Source: Saccharopolyspora aridisoli
GTDB taxonomy: Bacteria > Actinomycetota > Actinomycetes > Mycobacteriales > Pseudonocardiaceae
Assembly (NCBI RefSeq): GCF_004348445.1
Contig: NZ_SMKV01000008.1
Span: 124,001 to 188,000, forward strand
Length of the DNA: 64,000 nt
Direction of reading: 5' to 3'
Shown here: positions 29,969 through 37,502 of the stretch, piece by piece
How positions within the stretch are numbered: position 1 is the first letter of the stretch
Layout: each line of letters begins with the position of its first letter
The notes under the pieces: generated by a model
Databases searched by the model: none
What the model was told of the DNA's origin: nothing
Seen by the model: only the letters and a program-made list of their open reading frames with translations
Translations under genes and position numbers: made by a program

Positions 29969-30877
29969 TCACACCATGACGGCCTGAACGCCCAGCTCGA
30001 TGCTGACCGTGGGGCCGACCACCGCGATGCCCTTGGCGAGCGTGGCCTGCCAGTTCACCGAGTAGTCCTCGCGGCGCAGGGTCGCCGTGGCGTCGCAGGC
30101 GACCCGCAGGTCGCCGTCGAACCCGGGCCCCTGGAACGTGCGTTGCCCCAGGTAGACCGCGGCCAGTTCCACCGGACTCGTGGTGCCGCGCAAGGTGAGA
30201 GCGCCGCTGACCTTCCAGCGGTCCGCGCGCACGTGCGTGAGCCGGTTGCTGCGGAAGTGCAGCTGCGGGTGCGACTCGACGTCGAGGAAGTCCGCCGACC
30301 GGAGGTGGTCGTCGCGCATCTTCACGCCGGTGTCGATGGAATCGGCCTCCATGACGACCTCGATACGGGAGTCCTCGAACCGGGGCGCCACGTCGATCAC
30401 GCCGTCGAACCGGCGGAACTCCCCGTGGATCTTGGACAGCCCGATGTGCTGGGCGACGAACCGGATCTCGGTGTGGTACGGGTCGAACCGGTAGCGACCG
30501 GGCTGCGGCAACTGCAGCGAGTCATCGGGTTCCACCCCGATGCTGCCGAGCGGTGAGTGCTGGTTGACCTGCACCTGGACCCGGGTGCTGTAGCGGCGGT
30601 AACCGCCGGCGGTGAGGGACAACTTGTGCGTGCCGGGGGCGACTGAGACGGCGAAGCCGCCGTAGGAGTCGGTCTTGGTCTCACCGATGACCTGGTTCAG
30701 CCGGTCAACGATGGTGACGCTCACCTCGGGGAGGAGCGAGCCGCGCTCGTCGTGCACCTGACCGCTCACCAGACCGCTGTCCAGTGGCGTGGGGTGCAGG
30801 GAGAATCCGCCGCGGGGGGAGCGTGCCGGAGTGCCGGGGCTGGCCGACAACCGTCGGCGCAGCTTGGCGAGGACCAT
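29969..30877 (-). CDS. YceI-family protein with N-terminal carboxypeptidase-regulatory-like domain
   Basis: 302 aa. Residues about 34-105 resemble a carboxypeptidase regulatory-like beta-sandwich (GLVSGQVHDERGSLLP then TDSYGGFAVSVAPGTHKL); residues about 127-302 are a YceI lipocalin-like barrel (RYRFDPYHTEIRFVAQH, RGTTSPVEL), a fold known to bind isoprenoid or lipid molecules. No signal peptide or membrane segment is visible, so it may be cytoplasmic. ATG 30877 with AAGGGA about 7 nt upstream; the frame continues further upstream without similarity. Isoprenoid binding would suit the quinone neighbourhood but is inference. Confidence 0.82.
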   Translation of the reverse strand: MVLAKLRRRLSASPGTPARSPRGGFSLHPTPLDSGLVSGQVHDERGSLLPEVSVTIVDRLNQVIGETKTDSYGGFAVSVAPGTHKLSLTAGGYRRYSTRVQVQVNQHSPLGSIGVEPDDSLQLPQPGRYRFDPYHTEIRFVAQHIGLSKIHGEFRRFDGVIDVAPRFEDSRIEVVMEADSIDTGVKMRDDHLRSADFLDVESHPQLHFRSNRLTHVRADRWKVSGALTLRGTTSPVELAAVYLGQRTFQGPGFDGDLRVACDATATLRREDYSVNWQATLAKGIAVVGPTVSIELGVQAVMV

Positions 30878-31071
30878 TGAGAATCCCTTCTGAGCGTCCT
30901 CCTGGACGGGAAGCGGAGGAAAAGTTTCTGCTTCAATCACTGGGTGTTTCAGCCTAGATTGACTACCGAGTTCACCCGATCGGAGGGCGTAGTTGCATTC
31001 CGCACATCCGTTCAACGGAACCAGCCGCCGACGCCACGCGTTTTCCAGTTGAATCACGGGCGGAGGCAGAG

Positions 31072-31947
31072 GTGCGCAGTCATTTCAACGGTCTGAGAAC
31101 CGCGGTGCTGCTCGGCGGGATGAGCGCGCTGGTGCTGCTGGTCGGTGCGATCTTCGGTCGGGCCGGACTGGTCATCGCGCTGGTCGTGGCGCTGGGCATG
31201 AACGGGTTCGCCTACTTCAACTCGGCGAAGCTGGCCTTGCGATCGATGCGCGCCAGGCCGGTCTCGGAGGCCGAGCAGCCGGCGATGTACCGGATCGTGC
31301 GCGAGCTGGCGACCTCGGCGCGCCAACCGATGCCCTCGTTGTACATCAGCCCGACCCGCGCCCCGAACGCGTTCGCGACCGGCCGCAACCCCCGCAACGC
31401 CGCGGTGTGCTGCACGACCGGGGTCCTGGAGCTGCTCGACGAGCGCGAGCTGCGCGCGGTGCTCGGCCACGAGCTCTCGCACGTCTACAACCGCGACATC
31501 CTGATCTCCAGCGTGGCCGGGGCGCTGGCCAGCATCGTGACGTTCTTGGCGAACTTCGGGATCTTCTTCGGCATGTTCGGCGGCAGTGACGAGGACCGCC
31601 CCAACCCGTTCGCGATGCTGCTGGTGGCCTTGCTGGGGCCGGTCGCGGCGGCGGTGGTGCAGATGGCGGTCAGCCGGTCACGGGAGTACCAGGCGGACGC
31701 CTCGGGCGCTCAGCTCACCGGCGATCCGCTGGCCCTGGCCTCGGCCCTGCGCAAGCTGCAGCTGGGGACGCAGGCGGCGCCGCTCGCGCCGGAACCGCGG
31801 CTGGTGTCGCAGTCGCACCTGATGATTGCCAACCCGTTCCGCCCGGGCGAGCGCTTGACCAGGTTCTTCTCGACGCACCCGCCGATGGACGAGCGCATCG
31901 CGCGGCTGGAGGGCATGGCGGGCAGGCAACTGCCCCCGATCCACTAG
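31072..31947 (+). CDS. htpX: Membrane zinc metalloprotease HtpX
   Basis: Quality-control protease of the cytoplasmic membrane, M48 family, 291 aa. Two N-terminal helices (10-50), zinc motif HELSH (133-137) and the third ligand in SRSREYQAD (about 204-212); two more helices lie between. GGAGG precedes the GTG start. Its stop overlaps that of the convergent rmlA by 4 bp. M. tuberculosis htpX (Rv0563) occupies the equivalent place after grcC1. Confidence 0.93.
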   Translation: MRSHFNGLRTAVLLGGMSALVLLVGAIFGRAGLVIALVVALGMNGFAYFNSAKLALRSMRARPVSEAEQPAMYRIVRELATSARQPMPSLYISPTRAPNAFATGRNPRNAAVCCTTGVLELLDERELRAVLGHELSHVYNRDILISSVAGALASIVTFLANFGIFFGMFGGSDEDRPNPFAMLLVALLGPVAAAVVQMAVSRSREYQADASGAQLTGDPLALASALRKLQLGTQAAPLAPEPRLVSQSHLMIANPFRPGERLTRFFSTHPPMDERIARLEGMAGRQLPPIH

Positions 31948-32819
31948 GCGCCCGCCTTGCGGGCGACCTCCATCACGTACTCGCCGTAGCCGGATTTGGA
32001 CTGCTTCGCGCCGAGCTCGTAGCAGGCCTCCGCGGAGATGAAGCCCATCTTCAGCGCGACCTCCTCCAGGCAGGCGATGCGCACCCCCGTGCGGTGTTCG
32101 AGCACCTGCACGAACTGGCCGGCCTCCAGCAGCGAGTCGTGCGTCCCGGTGTCCAGCCAGGCGAAGCCGCGGCCCAGCTCGGTCAGGTGCGCGCGGCCTT
32201 CTCGCAGGTAGGCGAGGTTGACATCGGTGATCTCCAGCTCGCCTCGCGCCGAAGGGGAGAGCCCCTTGGCGATGTCGACGACGGCGTTGTCGTAGAAGTA
32301 CAACCCGGTGATCGCCATGTTCGACCTGGGTTCGGTGGGCTTCTCCACGATCGACAGCAGCTTGCCGTCCGCGTCGACCTCGCCTACCCCGTACCGCTGC
32401 GCATCCCGCACCGGATACCCGAACAGGGTGCATCCGCGCAGGTCACGTACGCAGTTGCGGAGGATTCCGGAGAAGCCCTGGCCGTAGAAGATGTTGTCGC
32501 CGAGCACCAGGGCGACGGGTTCGTCGGAGACGAAGTCGGCCCCGATGACGAAGGCTTCCGCCAGGCCGTTGGGCTGCGGTTGCTCGGCGTAGGAGATGTC
32601 CAGCCCGAACTGCGATCCGTCGCCCAGTAAACGCTGGAAGAGTGGCAGGTCCGACGGGGTGGAGATCAGCAGGACCTCCCGGATGCCCGCGAGCATCAGC
32701 ACCGAGATGGGGTAGTAGATCATCGGCTTGTCGTAGACCGGGAGAAGCTGCTTCGACACCGCCTGGGTGAGCGGGTGCAACCGAGTCCCGCTGCCTCCGG
32801 CCAGCACGATCCCCTTCAC
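31944..32819 (-). CDS. rmlA: Glucose-1-phosphate thymidylyltransferase
   Basis: Makes dTDP-glucose, first step to dTDP-L-rhamnose and other deoxysugars; cytoplasmic, 291 aa. The N-terminal nucleotide-binding block [16 protein letters not shown] and the [11 protein letters not shown] segment are diagnostic, and length matches the short RmlA form. GTG at 32819 has GGAAGG about 7 nt upstream. No other rml genes are adjacent, so the product may feed several glycosylation pathways. Confidence 0.94.
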   Translation of the reverse strand: MKGIVLAGGSGTRLHPLTQAVSKQLLPVYDKPMIYYPISVLMLAGIREVLLISTPSDLPLFQRLLGDGSQFGLDISYAEQPQPNGLAEAFVIGADFVSDEPVALVLGDNIFYGQGFSGILRNCVRDLRGCTLFGYPVRDAQRYGVGEVDADGKLLSIVEKPTEPRSNMAITGLYFYDNAVVDIAKGLSPSARGELEITDVNLAYLREGRAHLTELGRGFAWLDTGTHDSLLEAGQFVQVLEHRTGVRIACLEEVALKMGFISAEACYELGAKQSKSGYGEYVMEVARKAGA

Positions 32820-33086
32820 ACGAACACCTTCCCGATCAGCCGGCGCGGCGGACCCGCCCCGAACACGTCGACGAGCGTATCCGGGAGAGGCATGAAGAGG
32901 ACATCCGCGCAGCTCCGAGGCAGGTTCCCGCCAGCGCGGCGCGGGAGCCGGGCAGTGTTGCCGGACTACCGGGCAAGAGCGACATCGACCACGGACCGTT
33001 CGGACCAGCACTGGCCGATACCGCCGCCAACGCTGCTGGCCCCGACCTCCGCGCTGGGCCGGGCCCAGCGCGGACGAGGTGAGGAC

Positions 33087-33578
33087 CTACCGGTAGTTCT
33101 CGAACTGGAGTGCCACGTCGAAGTCGGAGGACTTCAGAAGCGAGATGACGGCCTGCAGGTCGTCCTTCTTCTTGCCTGACACGCGCAGCGCGTCGCCCTG
33201 GATCTGCGCCTGGACGCCCTTGGGCGCTTCGTCGCGGACCTTCTTGGAGATCTTCTTCGCGGTCTCCTGCGAGATGCCCTGAACGATCTTGCCGGTGACC
33301 TTGTAGATCTGGCCGGAACTCGCCGGTTCGCCCATGTCCAGGGCCTTCAGCGAGATGTTCCGCTTGATCAGCTTCTCCTTGAAGACCTCGATCGCGGCCT
33401 TGCAACGCTCCTCGGTCTCCGACTCCAGTACGACGGCGTCCTCGCCGGACCAGGAGATCTTGGTTCCGGTGCCGCGGAAGTCGAACCGGTTGGCGAGCTC
33501 CTTGGCCGCCTGGTTCACCGCGTTGTCCACCTCCTGGTGATCCACCTTGCTGACCACGTCGAAGGACGGGTTTGCCAC
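33087..33578 (-). CDS. yajQ: YajQ-family nucleotide-binding protein
   Basis: 163 aa, normal length. Ends ([13 protein letters not shown], and [12 protein letters not shown] at the C-terminus) and the core [12 protein letters not shown] match YajQ. Some members bind cyclic di-GMP and act as effectors; binding here is untested. GGGAGGT lies about 8 nt before the GTG. Two c-di-GMP metabolism genes lie within 12 kb. The mycobacterial counterpart is Rv0566c, close to htpX. Confidence 0.92.
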   Translation of the reverse strand: MANPSFDVVSKVDHQEVDNAVNQAAKELANRFDFRGTGTKISWSGEDAVVLESETEERCKAAIEVFKEKLIKRNISLKALDMGEPASSGQIYKVTGKIVQGISQETAKKISKKVRDEAPKGVQAQIQGDALRVSGKKKDDLQAVISLLKSSDFDVALQFENYR

Positions 33579-33625
33579 CTTGAGTACCTCCCAGTTGAGC
33601 CGCTGTTCAGGTCTGCCAAGACACG

Positions 33626-34018
33626 CTACCGGGGTCCGAGGAGGTCCCACCTGTTACCCGCGACGTCGAGGAACACGACCACCCGGCCGTAGGGCTCGTT
33701 CCGGGGTTCGCCGAGGAACGTCACCCCGGCCTCGACCATCCGCCGGTGCTGCGCGTCGAAGTCGTCGACGTGCAGGAAGAAGCCCACCCGGCCACCGGTC
33801 TGGTTCCCCACGGCCGCGACCTGCTGCTCCCCGTCCGCCTTGGCCAGCAAGATGCCCGTTCCCGCCTCCGGTGGCCGCACCACGACCCACCGCTTCTCCC
33901 GCCCGTCGTTGGTCAGCGAAGGCGAGTCCTCCACCAGCTCGAAACCCAGCACGTCCACGAAGAACGCGATCGCCCGGTCGTAGTCATCCACCACGAGAGA
34001 AACCAAAGAGACCCGCAT
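33626..34018 (-). CDS. VOC-superfamily (glyoxalase/bleomycin-resistance-like) protein
   Basis: 130 aa with the paired beta-alpha-beta-beta-beta layout of the vicinal oxygen chelate fold: [20 protein letters not shown] at the N-terminus and [15 protein letters not shown] at the end. Metal ligands are not certain. Substrate unknown. GGAGG lies about 7 nt before the ATG. Forty-seven bp upstream of yajQ in the same direction, so cotranscription is possible. Confidence 0.82.
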   Translation of the reverse strand: MRVSLVSLVVDDYDRAIAFFVDVLGFELVEDSPSLTNDGREKRWVVVRPPEAGTGILLAKADGEQQVAAVGNQTGGRVGFFLHVDDFDAQHRRMVEAGVTFLGEPRNEPYGRVVVFLDVAGNRWDLLGPR

Positions 34019-34282
34019 CAACCCATCCTCCCGCCAGGCCGCCAGCGGATTCGCCCCTCCTCCGAGATGTGCAGACCACCGCAGTGGTCGGTGCCCGAAC
34101 ACGGCCGTGTTCCGGGTGCGCGGGCGCCCACCCGAACGTCACGTCCGGCCGGAGAGCATCCGCTGGATGCGCGATCAGCTCCAGATCTTGAGGCCCCGTG
34201 CGTTGCGAGGCTTCTGCGGTGCTTCGATTGCCGGTCACTCGTCACCGTGGCAAGGCAAATCACTCACAGGGGTGAAACGGGC

Positions 34283-34310
34283 TCGACATGCGCACGAGCC
34301 CGCCTACGGT
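34283..34310 (+). promoter_or_regulatory. Promoter of PAS-GGDEF gene (leaderless)
   Basis: TCGACA (34283-34288, 5/6 to TTGACA), 16-nt spacer, TACGGT (34305-34310); the ATG at 34317 is 6 nt beyond the -10 box with no Shine-Dalgarno. Confidence 0.55.
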
Positions 34311-34316
34311 CGGCTT

Positions 34317-35543
34317 ATGCCCTCATCGGGTGACCAGGATCGGATTCCGTGGCAGGTCGTGTGCGACCAGGCCGCATCCGCGATGACGGTGCTCGACCTC
34401 GAGGGGCGCTTCCTCTACGTCAACCGGGCACTGTGCCGGCTCCTGGGCTACGAGCGAGACGAGATCGTCGGGAACCACCGCCACCACTACATCCACCCTG
34501 ACGACACGGTGGGGCTCGACATGATCGGCGACGTGCTCGCGGAACCCTCGGGCGAGGTCTCCCAGGAGTTCCGATGCGTGCGCGCCGACGGGAGGGTCGT
34601 CTGGTTGCTCCTGTCCGCCTCGGTCATCCGGGACGACGAAGACCGTCCGCTCTGCATCGTGACCCACGCGCAGGACATCACAGACCGGCACGAATCCAAC
34701 GACCGATGGCAACGGACGTTCGCCAACGCTCCCATCGGGATGGCTCTGCTGGACGCGCACGGGGTTTGGACAGAGGTCAACGCGGCCTTGTGCGAGTTGC
34801 TCGGTTACAGCCACGACGAGCTGGTGGACCTGGATCCCACCGCCCTCACCTACCCGGACGAAGAGGCGAGCGCGGCGCTCGCCGATGTCTTCGAGGGGCG
34901 CTTGGACCGGGTGAGCGTCGAAACCCGCTACCGGCACAAGGCCGGGTACCCGGTCTGGCTGTTCATCCGGGTCAGCGCGGTACCAGGCCCAGAGGGAGCG
35001 CCGGTGTGCGTAGTCGGCCAGTACGAGGAGATCGGTGATCGGCGCATGTCGGACGAGCACCTCGCGCACTTGGCCCTGCACGATCCGCTGACCGGGCTGG
35101 CCAACCGCGCACTGCTGGCCGATCGGCTGGATCACGCACTAGCGGAACTACCACGTGACGGGGGCGTGCTGGCCGTGATGCTGGTGGACCTCGACAAGCT
35201 GAAGGAGACCAACGACCGCCACGGGCACGCCGTCGGCGATCAGCTCCTGATCTCGGTGGGTGACGCGCTGCTGCGCGCCGCGCAGACCGGTGACACCGTG
35301 GCCCGTTTCGGGGGAGACGAGTTCGTGGTGGTCAGCCACGTGCCTGATCTCGCGGCGGCGGAGGCGCTTCGCGACCGCGTGGAGAAGTGCCTCAAGACCG
35401 ACGTCCCCGTGTCGGGCTGCCGGATCTCCCTGCAGGCGAGCGTCGGGCTTGCCACCACGACCTTCCCGACGCTCTCCCGCGTGGAGCTGCTGGACGCCGC
35501 CGACCGCGACATGTACGTCCGCAAAGCTCGGAGCCGAGGCTAG
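34317..35543 (+). CDS. PAS-PAS-GGDEF diguanylate cyclase
   Basis: Predicted cyclic di-GMP synthase, 408 aa, soluble. PAS domain 1 about 10-125 (AMTVLDLEGRFLYVNRALCR), PAS domain 2 about 130-250 (NAPIGMALLDAHGVWTEVN), GGDEF domain about 265-400. The active-site GGDEF is intact in ARFGGDEFVVV (about 330-335). The product-inhibition I-site, five residues before it, reads QTGD instead of RxxD, so feedback inhibition may be lost. PAS ligands unknown. The tRNA-Tyr-side integrative element begins right after it. Confidence 0.88.
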   Translation: MPSSGDQDRIPWQVVCDQAASAMTVLDLEGRFLYVNRALCRLLGYERDEIVGNHRHHYIHPDDTVGLDMIGDVLAEPSGEVSQEFRCVRADGRVVWLLLSASVIRDDEDRPLCIVTHAQDITDRHESNDRWQRTFANAPIGMALLDAHGVWTEVNAALCELLGYSHDELVDLDPTALTYPDEEASAALADVFEGRLDRVSVETRYRHKAGYPVWLFIRVSAVPGPEGAPVCVVGQYEEIGDRRMSDEHLAHLALHDPLTGLANRALLADRLDHALAELPRDGGVLAVMLVDLDKLKETNDRHGHAVGDQLLISVGDALLRAAQTGDTVARFGGDEFVVVSHVPDLAAAEALRDRVEKCLKTDVPVSGCRISLQASVGLATTTFPTLSRVELLDAADRDMYVRKARSRG

Positions 35544-35610
35544 CCGCGCTCGATGCTCGTCCGGCGAGCAACTGCTCGCCGCCACCGACACCGGAGATCA
35601 ACACTCGATC

Positions 35611-35692
35611 TGCCGTGGACCGTCGTGCACGGCCGAACCGCACCGGACACAGCCGTACTGCAGAGCAAAGACCCCGTGACCGCTTTGATGCT
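35611..35692 (+). repeat. Direct repeat copy 1 (left end of tRNA-Tyr element)
   Basis: 82 bp aligning without gaps to 40516-40597 (74 of 82 identical; the last 29 bases, 35664-35692, are identical). It stops exactly at the loop/right-arm boundary of the hairpin that is complete in copy 2. Probable recombination end of a 4.9-kb integrated element. Confidence 0.8.
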
Positions 35693-35763
35693 TCGGCGGC
35701 GCTGAGGTCGGCGCCATTGAGGTGGGCATCGGCGAGGTAGGCGCCTTCGAGGTTGGTGGTGTC
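35693..35763 (-). pseudogene. Truncated pentapeptide-repeat protein fragment
   Basis: Minus-strand reading gives about 24 codons including NLEGAYLADAHLNGADLSAA, i.e. four A(D/N)LXX pentapeptide repeats. It is cut on one side exactly at the end of the direct repeat and on the other by the stop of the SnoaL-like gene, so it is a remnant, not a gene. It shows the junction is a real recombination scar. Confidence 0.6.
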
Positions 35764-35769
35764 CCGTGG

Positions 35770-36168
35770 TCATCCACCTGGGGGCTCCGGCCGCAGGAAG
35801 GCAGCGGTGTCGAAATAGGTTGCGAATCGGCGTACCCGGCCCTGGCCGTCGAAGGTCAGCAGCGAGGCCCCGCGGTACTCGATCGGTCGGCCGGTGGCGA
35901 GGGTGCCGCTGGATGTCCACTCGAGCACACCGATGTCGCCGGCTTCCGCTATGCGGACGAACTCGGTCGAGATGCGGGAGAACTGAGAGCGGTATTCCTC
36001 CCAGAACCGAGCCACGTCAGAGGTGTCGTGGTCGCTCCCAGCCACCTCGGGCCGCACCAGCTCGGGGTTCTCGCCGAACAGCTCGTAGAGCTGGGAGTTG
36101 TCGCCTGTGTCTTCGAACTCCCGCAATGCATCGGCGAACGCGTTCGACCGTGGGTGCGCATTGGTCAT
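35770..36168 (-). CDS. SnoaL-like / NTF2-fold protein
   Basis: 132 aa with the SnoaL-like pattern: helical N-terminus, HDTSDVARFWEEYRSQF, and strand-rich C-terminal half (VLEWTSSGTLATGRPIEYRG, VRRFATYFDTAAF). Such proteins are small-molecule isomerases, hydrolases or binders; no specific activity can be assigned. ATG 36168 has GAGG directly in front; a TTG at 36174 would add two residues. It lies inside the putative integrative element with no same-strand partner. Confidence 0.72.
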   Translation of the reverse strand: MTNAHPRSNAFADALREFEDTGDNSQLYELFGENPELVRPEVAGSDHDTSDVARFWEEYRSQFSRISTEFVRIAEAGDIGVLEWTSSGTLATGRPIEYRGASLLTFDGQGRVRRFATYFDTAAFLRPEPPGG

Positions 36169-36499
36169 CCTCAATTGGTACCCGCGACGACCTGGAACGA
36201 ATCGTCGGTCCCCCCGCGGAGAGGGGTTCGCACTGCCGGGGACGATGCCGCTTGGGCAGCCGACCGAAGCTCATGCGCAGGGCGGCCGACCAACGCACCC
36301 CGACCTTGCCCGGTCATCGCAAGAGCCTGGTCGACCTGAGCCGGACGTGCTTCGGCGACTCCAGGTGGGAGCAAGCAGCAGTGATCGGCTCGAAGCGGCG
36401 TTCGGCCAATCACGACAGCAGTTGCACCGTCGGCAGCGTCTTGCTGAGAGCAGTCCGCGGACGCCACAACGTGCCGGCGGACTGCAATAGCCTTCGGGC
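36169..36499. other. Gene-free gap in the element
   Basis: 331 bp between divergently arranged genes. Short frames exist on both strands but none has a recognisable product or ribosome binding site. The only signal I see is TAGCCT (36488-36493), a -10 box for the next gene. Confidence 0.4.
36488..36499 (+). promoter_or_regulatory. -10 box of the N-cap-domain gene (leaderless)
   Basis: TAGCCT followed by 6 nt and the ATG at 36500; no Shine-Dalgarno. Confidence 0.4.
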
Positions 36500-37105
36500 A
36501 TGGCCATCGTGCACCGGGCGACCGTCTCGCCGACCAAGCAGGAAATCGTCACCTCATGGCTCGACGCGCAGTCTTGGGGAGCTGAAGGGCGGGTCGAGAT
36601 GTTGGGTAGCTACCGCTTCGACGACCCGGCGGGGGAGGTGGGTGTTGAGTCTCTCGTTGTACGGCGCGGGGGAACGCATTTTCAGCTGCCGCTGACTTAT
36701 CGGGGGGCGCCGATGGACGACGCCGGTGCCCGGCTGCTGACCACGATGGAGCATTCCGCACTCGGGAGGCGCTGGATCTACCTTGCGACGAGTGATCCGG
36801 TGGGTTTCGATTGCTTCGTCAGAGCCTTGCTAGGACAGCTCGAACAAGCCGACATGGAGGTCTGGGAAGGCGCCGAGTTCATCGCCCGCCGTGGAACGGG
36901 GGTACGGGTGACCATCACATCTGGGCCTGGGTTGGACGGGCATGACATGCCCGCAGCAACTGCCACCGTGGACACCGTGCGGCTGACGATCCCGCACGTG
37001 TTGGACGCCAATCCGGGCGGCGAACGGCAGCTAGCCGCGCAGTGGGACGGCGGTAGCCCAGTCGTCGTGGCAAGCCTGACGTCACGAGCCGCTGCGACCA
37101 CATGA
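36500..37105 (+). CDS. Stand-alone maltokinase N-terminal cap-like protein
   Basis: 201 aa. The first ~100 residues match the N-terminal cap domain of actinobacterial maltokinases: MAIVHRATVSPTKQE, FDDPAGEVGVESLVV and LTYRGAPMDDAGARLL followed by TMEHSALGRRWIYLA. The kinase domain that normally follows is absent; the rest (100-201) is unassigned and includes TATVDTVRLTIPHVLD. Similar lone cap proteins exist in actinobacteria, of unknown role. It sits inside the tRNA-Tyr element; likely leaderless transcript. Confidence 0.68.
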   Translation: MAIVHRATVSPTKQEIVTSWLDAQSWGAEGRVEMLGSYRFDDPAGEVGVESLVVRRGGTHFQLPLTYRGAPMDDAGARLLTTMEHSALGRRWIYLATSDPVGFDCFVRALLGQLEQADMEVWEGAEFIARRGTGVRVTITSGPGLDGHDMPAATATVDTVRLTIPHVLDANPGGERQLAAQWDGGSPVVVASLTSRAAATT

Positions 37106-37274
37106 ACGTTGAGCAGGCGGGCGCCGACGAGACCGCGAGGACGGGCTGGGCGATAGGACGTGGGCGAGCTTGATCAACTGTGATTGGGGCGTCCGGTCGT
37201 CGGTCGGGCTGCCAGTCTCCGCCCTGTGGTGACCGCAATAGTGGGTGCTCCGCTGTCCAGACATTGACCACCGG

Positions 37275-37460
37275 CACGTGGTGAACGTCGAGTCCTACGA
37301 CATCCATGTCGAGGCGACCGCGTTCCTGGTAGGGCTGACGGGTCGGGACCCACCGAACACGATCAGGGTCTACGCAGGCCGCACGGCGTTGTATCTGACC
37401 TACTGCGCCGCTCACCGAGTGGACTGGGCCATAACTTTCGGCTTCGCTGTTTTCGTCTGA
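37275..37460 (+). pseudogene. Tyrosine recombinase N-terminal (core-binding) fragment
   Basis: About 60 codons reading VVNVESYDIHVEATAFLVGL, then NTIRVYAGRTALYLTYCA and HRVDW, the pattern of the SAM-like core-binding domain of actinobacterial phage-type integrases. After VDW the reading loses similarity and stops at 37458-37460. The catalytic domain is missing here but a matching one lies at 39.8-40.5 kb, beyond the STAND gene; the two may be halves of one gene. Confidence 0.55.
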
Positions 37461-37502
37461 AGCGGTGGCTGGTCCAGGCTATTGCACGTCACACTGATCG
37501 TC

